Source: Tubiluchus corallicola
Taxonomy: Eukaryota > Priapulida > Priapulimorpha > Priapulimorphida > Tubiluchidae
NCBI GenBank assembly: GCA_030141605.1
Contig: JAQGDQ010000453.1
Span: 156,835 to 188,919, forward strand
Direction: 5' to 3'
DNA: 32,085 nucleotides
Part shown: piece by piece, positions 1-25,269 of the stretch
Numbering within the stretch: the stretch's first letter is position 1
How the letters are laid out: every line of letters starts with the position of its first letter
Notes under the pieces: generated by a model
What the model saw: the letters and a program-made list of their open reading frames with translations, nothing else
Told to the model about the DNA's origin: nothing
The model's database searches: none
Made by a program: the position numbers and the translations under genes

Positions 1-814
1 AACCAACAATTAGTCAGGTTTAGGTGCTCCAAGTTTTCACTTCAATAATATAAACTGCCCATAAACGTCCATTTTAAATTAAAGATTCTGGTTTAGTTAA
101 AAGTGCAAACGTTGAAGGACTATTTCTAGCACTATCAGCATTGTTTACGTTCATCACTTTAGAACAGTAGCATAGCAAGTGTTGTGTCCCTGGGGCAAAA
201 GAAACTTATGGCGACCTATTTTAATGTTTTGATCATCTGCTTTGTGGGTTAAGGCACAAATTGTGTAAGAATTTCTTAAGAATCGCCCCGAGTTTGATTT
301 GTGGTACTGCAGCAGAGTAATTCTTTTCTATGCATTAGTTGCCCGTAACACGACAGTCAGCTCCGGTATTAAAACATGCAAAGATTATGAAAGATACAGA
401 ACATTATAAGTTTTCACAATGGGTATTTAGAGAAATGTCACTGTTTCACCCAAAATCAGGTAAGCCACCCTCCGCAGGCCACTACGTAACAACATTAACC
501 TTTTTTCTAGACTGTACATAGTAAATAACCCAGCTACGATGATCTCTGACTAGGCAATTTTGTTGTAGTTTGAAAACCTTGTTAATAATTAACCGACATT
601 GAACTCTAGAAGAATTTTGCACCCTTGCGTCTGGGGAGAGCGGTTCCCTCTGTCACCCCCCACCTTGCTGATGCTTTAGACAGCTCTTCCATTTTTCATT
701 ATTTGGATTAATTTTGCTCAGCAATAGTACATGTACATTATATAAACCTTTTACTATTTGTGTAGAGATTCATAGAATCATTATTATAATGACGTGTTGT
801 GTTTTTATTTTTAG
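1..814 (+). other. AT-rich sequence upstream of the DUOX exon, probably intron
   Basis: No exon could be recognised here. The next upstream DUOX exon, expected to encode the segment before YICE, was looked for and not found, so this is most simply the 3' part of a DUOX intron. Short ORFs here have no recognisable domain. Confidence 0.5.
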
Positions 815-943
815 TACATATGTGAGCGTCACTTTCAGCGGATTTCAAACAGAAGTATTTTCACCGGTCTCCGGTCCACAACGCATTTCGGTCGACCGAA
901 TTTTGAAATGTTTCTGAAGTCCCTGCAAGATGAACATCCTGGG
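815..943 (+). CDS. Duox: Dual oxidase (DUOX), penultimate coding exon
   Basis: This 43-codon exon reads [14 protein letters not shown], then [16 protein letters not shown], then [11 protein letters not shown], which matches the conserved NADPH-binding end of DUOX/NOX flavocytochromes. DUOX passes electrons from NADPH through FAD and two haems to oxygen, giving H2O2 outside the cell; this segment is on the cytosolic side. The exon starts after an AG at 813-814 and ends at GGG followed by GTAATG, phase 0 on both sides. The YICE..FQ..S..S.FTGL and THFGRP motifs and the form of the following exon favour DUOX over NOX2-type or NOX5 enzymes. Upstream exons (FAD domain, ferric reductase core, EF hands, peroxidase domain) are not in the window. 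The phase fits the terminal exon at 2774. Confidence 0.88.
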
Positions 944-1031
944 GTAATGACTGTTCATGTGAATTTTCTCTTTAAATCAAAACCGTATACAACTATTTAC
1001 ACACTGAAGGTTCTATAATGCTGTTTATATG

Positions 1032-1482
1032 TTAAATCAAAACCGGGACTCAATCCTAAACTGCAGGTCAAAACAATCTACTCTTTAAAATATTGAAAAG
1101 AAACATACTATTTTTCTTCAAAAATGACTTACGTGAAAGAATTATTATCATACAAACACAATTTCACGCTCACGCCACTAGTTCTTCACTGTTACATGCA
1201 TTTCACCATTCGCTAGTTAGACGGGCTTAGCGCCTGCATTTCGGAGATGTTCGTTTGTGACGTACTGCACACATTCGACAGCACACACTGCATGTCTTAC
1301 TATAGTACTGTACTTCAATCTTCACTTTTACAAATATGTGCAACACGCTTATGGAATGTTTTTGCTGTTAGAAATTACGTTCATTTGTGATGTCATCAAT
1401 AGTTGGGCTCGCCCGCCATTAATTAAGATTTTAATCTATTATACGATTATCAGAAACACTTTTCCAGTATTAATTGTGTTAA
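1032..1482 (+). repeat. Dispersed TTAA-bounded MITE-like repeat, copy A
   Basis: Starts TTAAATCAAAACCGG and ends ATTAATTGTGTTAA. The same termini and interior (for example GACTTACGTGAAAGAATTAT and GGGCTCGCCCGCC) recur at 11059-11585 (+) and 18591-19137 (-), with fragments at 9868-10150 and 25270-25345. TTAA at both boundaries recalls piggyBac-type target sites, but the ends are not obvious inverted repeats. It has no coding capacity and lies in the last DUOX intron. A second truncated start (TTAAATCAAAACCG) is found just upstream near 971. Confidence 0.75.
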
Positions 1483-1911
1483 AATGTATGCTTTTGAAAA
1501 GTGTGTTGCTCAAGGCCGTTTCTCCATGTTTTGTATTAAAACATGGGTTCACATTGCAAACTTTTTTAATAAATTATGACACAAGGGCCCACCCATCAAG
1601 CATACAGCAGGTGTGCAGGAGTACTGTTAGCTCCCTCAGTGGGTTACGGACCATCTGGGGTTTTACTTAATGTGAGGACATTTCGCAGGCTTTTTGGGGT
1701 TCTAGAATAACTTAATTTTTTTAAAACAATGAAGTATTTACAGTATTTTATAAATCTTGAATCATTACTTAAAAGAAAATTTAATCATTTCATTCAATTT
1801 GCATTTGTTGCTACTTAACAACACAGTTTAGACATTTACTGCCTCATGATAATTTATTCTTATACAATGCCAACATTAATTTTATCAGTATTATAATAAT
1901 AATAACTATAA

Positions 1912-1947
<36 letters not shown>

Positions 1948-2170
1948 TGGTAGTGGTAGTGGTAGTGGTAGTGGCAGCGGCAGCGGTAGCGGTAGCAGTA
2001 GCAGTAGCAGTAGTAATGGTAGTGGTAGTGGTAGTAGTAGTAGTAGTAGTAGCAGTAGTAGTAGTAGTAGCAGTAGTAGTAGTAGTAGTAGTAGTAGTAG
2101 CAGCAGCAGCAGCAGTAGCAGTAGTAGCAGTAGCAGTAGCAGTAGTAGTAGCGGTAGCGGTAGTAGTAGC

Positions 2171-2224
<54 letters not shown>

Positions 2225-2323
2225 GGTGGTGGTGGCGGCGGCGGCAGCGGCAGCAGTAGCAGTAGCAGTAGCAGTAGCAGTAGCAGTAGCAGTAGTAGTA
2301 GTAGCAGCAGCAGCAGCAGTAGC

Positions 2324-2394
<71 letters not shown>

Positions 2395-2426
2395 CAGTAG
2401 TAGTAGTAATAATAATAATAGTAATA
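1912..2426. repeat. Imperfect trinucleotide array (AGT/AGC/GGT)
   Basis: About 515 bp of AGT triplets interspersed with AGC, GGT and GGC. Translations in several frames give long poly-Val/Ala, poly-Leu or poly-Tyr/Cys strings that are not real proteins. Located in the last DUOX intron. Confidence 0.97.
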
Positions 2427-2609
2427 AAAATAACAATGACAACAATAAAAATTCAATAGTAATTATTTATGCCTGAAAATAAAATTCTGAAAGTGAAAAA
2501 TGTCCAACTCTGACACTGTTACAAAAACACAGACCCTGAGGGGTAAGGGGGAGGGCCTGCATGGGTTATAAGGGGTCTGCAAGGTGTAGGTTTCTCTGAT
2601 AAAATGATC

Positions 2610-2741
2610 GATTGCTTCACAATTTGCTTGACGCTAACGTTCTCTCTTGCGCACGCGTGACGTTTAAATCACGATGATTGCTTCACAATTTGCTTGACGC
2701 TAACGCTCTGTCTTGCGCATGCGTGACGTTTAAATCACGAT
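2610..2741. repeat. 66-bp tandem duplication (two units)
   Basis: Two adjacent units (2610-2675 and 2676-2741) differ at about three positions. Each holds a GCGCAYGCG palindrome-like core next to TGACGTTTAAA, which resembles NRF1 and CRE half-site motifs. The pair ends only 32 bp before the DUOX terminal exon. Confidence 0.9.
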
Positions 2742-2773
2742 GAATTTATGTTTCTGTTCTTTCTGTGTTTCAG

Positions 2774-2896
2774 GTTACTGAAATAGGTGTGTTTAGCTGT
2801 GGTCCACCACCTATGACACTCAGTGTTGAACAAGCTTGCTCCCATCTGAATAAAAGTGAGGGCGCCATCTACAGGCATCATTTTGAAAACTTTTAA
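2774..2896 (+). CDS. Duox: Dual oxidase (DUOX), terminal coding exon with stop
   Basis: After a good acceptor (TTTCAG, ending at 2773) the frame reads VTEIGVFSCGPPPMT, continues with SVEQACSHLNKSEGAIYR, and ends HHFENF with TAA at 2894-2896. GVFSCGP.xMT is the NADPH-binding Cys-Gly-Pro motif, and the aromatic ENF terminus is the classical end of NOX/DUOX proteins. This exon and the preceding one join in phase 0 without a gap relative to the family, across an 1830-bp intron. Together they encode 83 residues. The 3' UTR presumably follows; a weak ATTAAA occurs near 3071. No frameshift or stop is seen, so the 3' end of the gene looks intact. Confidence 0.9.
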   Translation, partial: VTEIGVFSCGPPPMTLSVEQACSHLNKSEGAIYRHHFENF

Positions 2897-3303
2897 CTTG
2901 CTTGGGCTGGAGTTACAGTTTATTAACATGGCAGTTAAAAGTGAAATTTGTCAATTTTTTGTCCCTGTTTTGTTTATAGTCATAATAACTAATGTTTTGG
3001 TGCTGTTATCAGTGTTTAGTGTTACAGTCAATTGCTTGAATGCTCAAGTAGGTATGCTTGAAAAATTTGCATTAAATATTTATTAATTTCTAGTTGCTTA
3101 GTTACAGCCTGTTGCATTGTTTATTTATTAATGTGAAGTGCTTTTGAATACGGTGCCAGTGTTTGTATTATTAAACTAAAAAATGTTACGTTTGGCTTGC
3201 AAAAAGGCGTTCATTGTCTATTTTGTATTATGAAATTGTCTAATGTGTTTAACAATTTTGTGAGTGTATATTTTTCATTTGTTTTGGACTTTTTTCACCA
3301 AAA

Positions 3304-3657
<354 letters not shown>

Positions 3658-3744
3658 AATCGCAATCGCTTGATCTGACAATATGTTATTCTACATCGCA
3701 TGGAGATAGTGCTACTTTTTACCAAAGCACCTTTATTTAATTTG

Positions 3745-3945
3745 ACCAGTGGCCAAGCTTACAGCCCGCCCACTGGCGATTTGCTTGTTTTCACAACTTC
3801 CACAACAGAATAATTAAAATCTGGAATCAACTCCCCGAGTCTGTCATCTGTGCCCCCCCCCCCTCTTGCTCTGTGCTCAGAGTAGCAAACTTTTTTAAAA
3901 AATGTTTAAAAGATGTAAATCATAGTAATCATTTATCATTTTAAC
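3745..3945 (+). mobile_element. LINE-type retrotransposon, C-terminal ORF remnant
   Basis: In the + frame from about 3780 the sequence encodes CFHNFHNRIIKIWNQLPESV, followed by a proline run and then, after a shift within the poly-C tract at 3842-3852, RVANFFKKCLK. This resembles the C-terminus of many non-LTR retrotransposon ORF2 proteins (F..R....WN.LP..V....S...FK..L). The poly-C indel and upstream stops mark it as dead. No RT domain is visible; the CT array sits directly upstream. Confidence 0.5.
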
Positions 3946-4282
3946 AGACATGTAAGTAACCTTGACTCTGTGCCTTTAACCGTAATCTCTTAACTGAACC
4001 CCTTTTATCTGTAAAAAATTAATTGTGCTATACATGCGGTTTAGCTTGTTTCATATTTTAAATTTTTCGTAAATATTTTCTTCTAATATTTTTTAAAATA
4101 ATGATTACCTATATGCATATGAATAACAAGCTTACAGTTGCTGATGTGGATAAAACGTGTTCAAAAGCAGCGTGTGGCGGTCAGTCAAACATCTGTGCTT
4201 AGATCTCTGAATGTATTCTTGTTATGAAGACATCCATTACGCGAAGATATTAATCTTCATAACCTTAATATTAATAAAACCA

Positions 4283-4546
4283 GGGCCTATTTCAGCCTAA
4301 GGGAGGCCCAGAGAAGTGGGGCGTGTGAGGCCTCCTCGGGGGGAGGGGGGGCAGACCAGGCTTTCTGGTTTGCGCCCAGAAAAATTTTTAACTGCTAGAA
4401 CGCCGGAGAAGCATTTTCGAAGAGAAAATATGGAGTTATACAGTATGTTCGCATAAACCAAAAAAAATAATGTTACCTCGGCGCGAGGCCCCCCTGGAGG
4501 GTGAGGCCCCGGGGGAAGTATCCTCACTCCCCCCCGAAATAGATCC
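4283..4546 (-). mobile_element. TIR MITE (GGGCCTATTTCAG family), copy 1
   Basis: Begins GGGCCTATTTCAGCCTAAG and ends with an inverted GAAATAGATCC. The interior (AACTGCTAGAACGCCGGAG, TATGGAGTTATACAGTATG, GGCGCGAGGCCCCCCTGGAG) is found in reverse orientation in copy 2 at 10247-10583. There is no transposase; the short ORF inside it is not a gene. Superfamily not assigned. Confidence 0.75.
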
Positions 4547-4575
4547 TAAATAAAACCTTCAGAAAAAGACAGTAG

Positions 4576-4883
4576 CAGGGTTCCCTGAGTTTTCCCGGAC
4601 AAAATATTGATTTTCCATGACCAAGATAAGCAGAAATTGCGTTACCATTACCAATATTCAAACATTTTTGTGTTATGGACATTCATATATATATATACTG
4701 ATATATGTGTCGTCCAATCATTATTTTTGGAACAGAAATCGAAACTGGGAACCTGCCATAGCAAAATTTTATTTGAACACGAATCACTGAAAAATATGTT
4801 TAGAAAAATATCGGTTCATTTTTTGCAACCCTTTCCAATTTCCCCGACTTTTCGCCCCATTTTCCCAGACCGTGGCAACCCTG
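4576..4883. mobile_element. hAT-like MITE with CAGGGTT termini
   Basis: Starts CAGGGTTCCCTGAG and ends GGCAACCCTG, giving short inverted repeats of CAGGGTTSCC with related TTTTCCCSGAC subterminal sequence on both sides. The termini resemble hAT-type MITEs. A clean 8-bp target duplication was not seen. Confidence 0.55.
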
Positions 4884-5369
4884 CAGTGGGTTCTTGAACT
4901 TGACAGCAAACAGTGTTCCAACTCGAGTGGAACTCTACGCATTTTTTCTATGAAATTGTGCAAAAATCTTCGAAAAAACATGAGCAAAAAATAGAGGAGT
5001 TACTAATAGATGTACCAAGAGCAATGTAAAAATGTATATATAATTTTCACCAAAGTACACTAGTTTTCTGAGTAAACAAGACTTGAGGTGAGAAATCAAC
5101 AAACAACGTACACACTGCTGTAGTTATTCCACTATAAATCGCGAGGATTATTTTCTCAAAATCACAAAGAATGAAACTCAATTTCAATACTGTGTTTTTA
5201 TTGTAAATTCACACACAGGACAAATTCATAATTCAAATTCAAAAACAACAAAAAACAACGATATATCAAAACTTTTCCAAAATTTCTAGTAGAACATGAA
5301 CACGACTATAACATTGGCTTAAAATTTCAAACTCTTTGAAGAAAATTCAGTCCGTGATATATACTAGAA
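4884..5369. other. AT-rich gap with no recognised gene
   Basis: Low-GC sequence between two MITEs. I see no long ORF, splice-consistent exon or RNA gene here. Confidence 0.5.
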
Positions 5370-5728
5370 CAGGGGTTCTCAACCGGGGGGGGGGGGGAAT
5401 GAGCCACCTCCAGGGTGGGAACGAATGGGTGGAAAAATAAAAATCGAAAGCACGCAAACCGATTCGATATGAGCAATGATTTGAGAGTGGCTCAGTCACA
5501 ACCCCCGACATCAAGAAAATCGTGTCCTCTCAACAGGAGCAAGAGTCACATTGAATGTGGTGACCACAGATTGTATTATTATTCATGAATAAAAAAAATG
5601 TTGAAATTAGAAAAATAAATTTAATTAAAAAAAATGCATTTTTCATTTTGTTTGTGGGCTGGGAGGGGGGGGGCGAGAATCAGCAGCCTTCAAAAGGGGG
5701 GAATGGGTCAAAATGTTGGGAACCACTG
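5370..5728. mobile_element. hAT-type MITE with 8-bp TSD
   Basis: Inverted termini CAGGGGTTCTCAACC and GGGAACCACTG enclose 359 bp of non-coding sequence. The flanks TACTAGAA (5362-5369) and TTCTAGAA (5729-5736) form an 8-bp target duplication with one mismatch, as expected for hAT. CAGNGGTTCTCAACC is a widespread hAT terminus. Confidence 0.82.
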
Positions 5729-5966
5729 TTCTAGAAGATTATGGAAAACGTTACAAACTCTCCAGTCTCTCTTCTAGCACTCCCCAAGAGCTTCTGTTGT
5801 TAGAGATGCGATTGCTCTTCCTCTTAATCTTCGTGGTTCTTCGCAAATAACCTCAACTCTTTTCCATGCCTCAGCCTTGAGCCACGCTAGCTGACAATCA
5901 CAGATAATCTCCGAACGGCCTAAAATGAGAAACCTGTGTCCAGTTTATTTATAATAGTATTTAATT

Positions 5967-6122
5967 CCAGTGCAATGAGGGCTGGCTCTACCATTAGCTA
6001 AACTAGGCAGTTGCCCAGTGCAGTCAGGGCTGGCTCTACCATTAGCTAAACTAGGCAGTTGCCCAGTGCAGTCAGAACTGGCTCTACCATTAGCTAAACT
6101 AGGCAGCTGCCTAGGACGCCAA
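5967..6122. repeat. 48-bp tandem repeat x3, hAT-terminus-like
   Basis: Three units start at 5979, 6027 and 6075 with an exact 48-bp period (GGGCTGGCTCTACCATTAGC, then TAAACTAGGCAGTTGCCCAG). The unit resembles a hAT-type terminus (GGGCYGGCTCTA...TAGGC...GCGCCAAA). The third unit runs into CCTAGGACGCCAAATTTTGG, as the terminus of a longer element would. A possible opposite terminus (GGGGCGTCAAATCACCTACA) is near 6903. Confidence 0.7.
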
Positions 6123-7450
6123 ATTTTGGAAGTAATTCTTTAACGTTGAAATTCAGCCTAAGTAATACTAATAACATGATGTGTATATATATATACATAT
6201 AATCTTTATTTGCCATTAAAATACATTGATAATCACTGATAAAAACTTTAAAGAGATGATCAATCAGTGTTAGTTAATAAAAACTTACACTGCTAAAGGC
6301 AAATGCGTCAGTGCAATCTAAACTACTGTGCAGTAATGGAAAGTAACGACGAATAAAATCAAACATATTTACAACTATGCACAAAAAATGAAAAACTATG
6401 ATTTATTTAATGCGGCCGTGGATATATGAATTCTGAATTAGTGTGTATGTTGTCGTACTGGTGTGATGGTATTTCATATCTGGTTAATGTCACATATGTG
6501 TCATTATGTGTGTGTAATTCTTTATGTGCGCAACATTAATTAAACAAAACAAACTAGTTGCATTATTTCTTTGTCGAAACGTATGAATCTTGGATGCTAG
6601 CAAGCGTCTTCCAGCAAAAAACCACATTTTAGTTTTGCTTTATCGAGTTCTCTAAGGGTACGCCACTTCACACAGGACACAATCTCGCCATGAATTCAAC
6701 TTCAAACTCAATCAACACAAGCTGTAGATAAGTAACTGACTTCCTTGATTAGTGCACTACACATTACACAGTGTAATACGATGCCGCTATAATTTTATAA
6801 TTTATTATAATATTAAGCAAGAAAAAGTTAATATTGGGAGTGCGGGGGGGGACCGTGGAGGGGGGGAGGTGATCGTTGAGGAGACACTACAAATACTTTT
6901 GCCCAGGGGCGTCAAATCACCTACAGTCGGTCCCGAGTGTGTCAGCTTTGCTTGTATTCGGAACGTGGTTTTCTAAATATAAAATATTTTATTTATTTAC
7001 TTTTTATGTTATTATAGTCAGTTACGTTATCCAGTCATTATAGTACAAGTTTGTGTTATAAGGCACTTAGTTTTCTTTGGTACTGAACACGACAGGATGA
7101 AGGCATAGGGGCACATCGAGTTCGGGGGGGGGGGGTAGATGCGGAGGGGAATTTAAAATAAATTTAGTTGCACTGCAAAAGTGAACCCTAAAGTACGAAA
7201 TGGTGAACTGTCTTAAGTTCTAAAGAACACACTTGTCTGGTCTTTTCATTTGTGCAAATTGCAAACTTGTAACAAAACTGGTTAATAATGACAATGCCAG
7301 GCTAACAAGCCCAGCAACACAAAGATTTTCACTGATTCATAGAGTTAATGCACGCGTCACCACCGTTTTCAATACTTGACCTGTGTGGTTTTATTTGCCA
7401 TGCTGATTCCCCGGCTGCTTACCTCTAGAAGAATTAGTTACTGACATCTG
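6123..7450. other. AT-rich intergenic sequence, no gene recognised
   Basis: AT-rich with short poly-G runs (near 6843, 6860 and 7123) and a TA run at 6183-6196. It may include the body of a decayed hAT-like element running from 5979 to about 6940. No convincing exon of the LRR gene was found on the - strand here. Confidence 0.45.
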
Positions 7451-7565
7451 AACGGCGCCTCCGTCGGTTTAGCGTCTCATGTTAGAGGTATCTCGTCTAG
7501 ACAACGAGGCACGTTACACATTTGCTACGACCATCGCAATTCCAGGCCCGGCTGTTCGTTGACCG
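7450..7565 (+). repeat. Possible tRNA-derived SINE head
   Basis: GCGCCTCCGTCGGTTTAGCG resembles a tRNA 5' half with box A, followed about 60 bp later by a degenerate box-B-like GCAATTCCAGGCCCGGC. Weak call; no tail or target duplication was located. Confidence 0.3.
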
Positions 7566-7724
7566 GTAATAAAGTCACGGAACAAAGACAATTTTGGCAA
7601 GAAAAAAATCACAATTAAGTTTGACTAGCGTTACGGTTACAGTTAGGTTATTTCTTGTGACTTTTTTAGCTTGATTCGTTGAATTCTTGGCTGCAGTCTG
7701 ACGAATTGTATAAAAAAGTACAAT

Positions 7725-7730
7725 TTTATT
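7725..7730 (-). promoter_or_regulatory. Polyadenylation signal AATAAA after the LRR ORF
   Basis: AATAAA on the - strand lies 4 bp past the TAA stop of the unspliced LRR reading frame. It could serve an intronless mRNA or an intronic polyadenylation isoform. Confidence 0.45.
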
Positions 7731-7733
7731 GAT

Positions 7734-8369
7734 TTATAAACAAAACTTACCACCTACTAATATAGCTATATTCTCGGGGCTGGCATCAGAATGCAGTTGA
7801 GGTCTTTGCAATCTTGTTATTCCATGGTAACTGAGTCTCTTGAAAGCTGGATCTTGTGTCAAAACGAATTTTGGCATGTCTCTTAACCTAGCATGCCAGA
7901 TTGAAAGTTCTTTCAAGCCTTCTACTTTAGAAAACGCTTCTGGATGGATATTGATGCACCCCCGGTTCCTATGGAACATTAATATTTGTGCACCACCTTC
8001 AATGGCGTGTTTCCCCAATGTATGAAAGCTGCCGCCAAGCACGCGAAGTAACGTCACAGTTTTACCCGGAAATAAAAACTTAAACTCGCCACTTTCTGGC
8101 GCAGGGCTCTCGATGTGTAAGTTTGTAATATTCTCTGGAAGTTTCTCACCAATTTCAGTTAGAACCGCTTCATTGAGAGCATCCCTATCATAAGAAATAA
8201 AGAAATATCGTCGCACATTAGGTGCAGGTCTGCATATTATAGAGCAGTTATCTTCCATGAAAAACAGTTCAATATGGAAACATAAATCGACGTCAATCCT
8301 CTCACAATAATCTGCATATCCTGAGTGCAACACATACGCGATAAAGACAACTAAACTGAGTGTTTTCAT
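7734..8369 (-). CDS. Secreted leucine-rich-repeat protein (complete short ORF or first exon)
   Basis: The ORF opens with ATG at 8369 and a clear signal peptide (MKTLSLVVFIAYVLHSGYA). A Cys-containing N-terminal segment follows, then LRR-like stretches with LP.NIT.L.I, LFPGKTVTLLRVLGGSFHTL, FSKVEGLKELSIW and LRDMP. It is probably an extracellular recognition or scaffold protein; in style it resembles arthropod secreted LRR proteins such as the non-catalytic subunit of oplophorus luciferase, but that assignment is tentative. Two 3' ends are possible. A splice donor GTAAGT (plus 7745-7750) would end exon 1 at 7751 in phase 1. Unspliced, the frame reaches TAA at 7734-7736, with AATAAA only a few bases further (plus 7725-7730), giving a 211-residue protein. 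No further LRR exon was recognised downstream on this strand. No internal stop or frameshift. Confidence 0.72.
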   Translation of the reverse strand: MKTLSLVVFIAYVLHSGYADYCERIDVDLCFHIELFFMEDNCSIICRPAPNVRRYFFISYDRDALNEAVLTEIGEKLPENITNLHIESPAPESGEFKFLFPGKTVTLLRVLGGSFHTLGKHAIEGGAQILMFHRNRGCINIHPEAFSKVEGLKELSIWHARLRDMPKFVLTQDPAFKRLSYHGITRLQRPQLHSDASPENIAILVGGKFCL

Positions 8370-8634
8370 TTCGTCACGGTTCAGTGAATTACAGGCGACA
8401 AGTGTACATCAACGTACAGCACACTCAGTTAACAAGTAACACTATGAGCTGTTCACGAAATCAATGGTTATTATAAAATGCTTGGACTTTTGCTGATTAT
8501 AATTGCTGTTGCTCGGAAAACATTGTCCCATTGTTGTTTGTCCGCAAAAAATAGACAATGGGGTGCGCACGGGACAGCTAAGATCCGTTTATACATAGGG
8601 TGGTTTTCTACACGAATTCTGTGAATAAATTCTC

Positions 8635-8784
8635 TTATTATTATTATTGTTGTTATTATTATTATTTTATTATTATTATTATTGTTGTTGTTGTTGTTGT
8701 TGTTATTATTATTATTATTGTTGTTGTTATTGTTATTATTATTATTATTATTATCATCATTATTATTGTTGTTATTATTATTAC

Positions 8785-8819
<35 letters not shown>
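8635..8819. repeat. TTA/TTG trinucleotide array
   Basis: About 185 bp of TTA triplets with TTG blocks, located some 270 bp upstream of the LRR start codon. Poly-Asn and poly-Leu ORFs over it are artefacts. Confidence 0.96.
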
Positions 8820-8820
<1 letters not shown>

Positions 8821-9224
8821 AAGTCATTAATTATTTATGTTCGAACACACCTGCACAGTTAAGTTACATAAGTGGTTCAATAAAAGAAATTACTAGACTA
8901 GCAGTAAAAGTAAAAATAGGTATATTAAGTATAATGTGGACCTCAGTTATTATAAGTAATTGCAAAAATGTTTTATAAGCAAGTTTGTGGTACATAAAGA
9001 CATGATGATCATTGACCGTGTCGTATATATACTCTTATATCATGATACAGTGCAGAATTATCGGCTTGCAAATTGAGGCTTTGTATATTGTGCAAAAAGA
9101 TTTATCATCATAATAATCATGCATGAATTTCTGCTGGCTTTTCAGTTGTTATTTTCTCTGTGTTATTTGTGAAGTTGCAAAATGCGTGAGAAAAGATGAA
9201 ATGATATTTGATGCGTGTGCATGT

Positions 9225-9450
9225 GTGAAAGACTTACACAAGAAAACCCTACACTTACATAAAACTTAAAAAATTCGTCTTGAAATTTTACAACAATTAC
9301 GCGCTGTTTTTGGATACAGGATTTGCGTTGACAGTAACGTTGCATAAAGCATGTAAATTTTAACTTCCTCGATGACCGCTAGGCGCAGCCATTTTGACGA
9401 CAAGTCATTTGAAGCAAGCTTAGATAACACTGTACGAAGTTTGAGGAACA
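9225..9450 (-). repeat. Dispersed repeat, inverted partner of 15325-15560
   Basis: Shares, in reverse orientation and with divergence, the modules AAGAAAACCCT-ACTTACAT, AAATTCGTCTTGAAATTTTA, GCGCAGCCATTTTGA and CAAGCTTAGATAACA with the copy near 15.4 kb. Non-coding; class unknown. Confidence 0.6.
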
Positions 9451-9867
9451 CACGTCACTAACTAAATAAAATTTAAAATTACTGTATCTTGTAAATAAGA
9501 TTAAAAATATGTTTTTTGGTTAGTGATTGATGCCCCCTGGAGGGTGAGTAAGCGACATTTTACCAATTGGTGAAAACATTTTAAGTAATTATGAATTTTC
9601 TTTTCTAGTTGCACAAGTCTTTCAAGCAGGTAAGCGAAATGCTGAGCAATACAACTTTGCATTGAAAGTTTTTTGGTACATAGTTTAACATTTCACATTC
9701 TACCCTTGATTTGCGTTGTGCGTACATGACGTCATGTACCCCTATTAGCTACGCCACTGACACACGCCTAATGCGTGAGTGATCAGCTGACAGGTCTTTG
9801 CGATTAGTAAAATGCGAATTGCGCAAGTCATAACTTACAATATTGCCAGATATCACTTACATACGGA

Positions 9868-10150
9868 GCATGTAGTGCGTCACAAACTAATACACCTGAA
9901 GCGACAGGTATAGCACCTGTTTCTTGAGTAATGCGTTTCTGAAATGCAGGCGCTTTTACCCGTCTAACTAGAGAATGACGAAATGCATGTAACAGCGAAG
10001 AAGTAGTGGCGCGAATGCAAAATTGAGTTTCTGTGGATATAATTCGTTCACGTAAGTCATTTTTTAAAGAAATAACAGGTTTCCATTCAATAGTTTAAAG
10101 AGTAAATTGTTTTAACCTTCAGTTTAAAATTGGGTCCTGTTTGGTTTTAA
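9868..10150 (-). repeat. Dispersed TTAA-bounded repeat, copy D (truncated)
   Basis: Matches the first half of the family in reverse orientation, including GCAGGCGCTTTTACCCGTCT, TGCATGTAACA and the TTAA terminus at 10147-10150. The other half is missing. Confidence 0.65.
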
Positions 10151-10246
10151 CTAAGCTGCTCCATCCCATAGTTGTGCTACTCTCGCAGGTACGAATTCAC
10201 ATACATAATTATAAAGATAAGCAAAAACATGGTATAATGGGGGCCA

Positions 10247-10583
10247 GGGCCTATTTCAGAGGGGGGAGTGGGGATACTTCCCCGGGACCTCACCCTCCAG
10301 GGGGCCTCGCGCCAAGGCAGCATTTTTTTGCTTTATGCGAACATACTGCCTCCTCTCTCCACCTCTCTCTCTCTCTTGCCGCATGCCATTATTGACAAGT
10401 ATTAAGGACTGGTCTTGAGAAGCAGTTTTTCTTTCAATTGTTCTTTCCTTTAACAACTGTATAACTCCATATTTTCTCTACGAAAATGCTTCTCCGGCGT
10501 TCTAGCAGTTCAAAAATTTTCTGGGTGCCCACCATGGTGGCGACCGCCCCCCCTCCGGGCCTCGCTTAGGCTGAAATAGGCCC
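10247..10583 (+). mobile_element. TIR MITE (GGGCCTATTTCAG family), copy 2
   Basis: The two ends are perfect 13-bp inverted repeats: GGGCCTATTTCAG at 10247-10259 and CTGAAATAGGCCC at 10571-10583. It is the reverse-oriented relative of copy 1, plus about 100 bp of extra sequence that includes a short CT run. It lies just downstream of the transglutaminase stop codon. Confidence 0.8.
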
Positions 10584-10807
10584 CGATGGGGGTTAAAAGT
10601 ACTTAAACACGTCACTCTTCAAGCATAATCTGCCACACAGTCTGTTGTACAGGAAGCGCAAAAACAAAATTTGTTTTAACGCATTTTCTTTTTAGAAAAA
10701 TTCAGTCCAAGTAGAAATTTTACAACTAAATGACAAACTGAACGTGTGAACAAACAGATTAAGCTTGCTCTTCATACACAGAAATTAACATTTATACAAA
10801 TAGCGGT

Positions 10808-25176
<14,369 letters not shown>

Positions 25177-25269
25177 CTGAAGCATAAAAACGTCGGTAAA
25201 TGTAATTAGATTTATCGATTTAGCATTAGAATAATATGTTTCAATTTCATAATGCAATCATAATATCAT

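Noticed and set aside
1906-2459. Long ORFs rich in Leu, Val/Ala or Tyr/Cys
   Set aside because: They are translations of the trinucleotide array in several frames and both strands, with no non-repeat domain.
2610-2741. Promoter of a gene starting near 2856
   Set aside because: The downstream sequence is the terminal DUOX exon with a proper acceptor; the + strand short ORF at 2856 is another frame of that exon.
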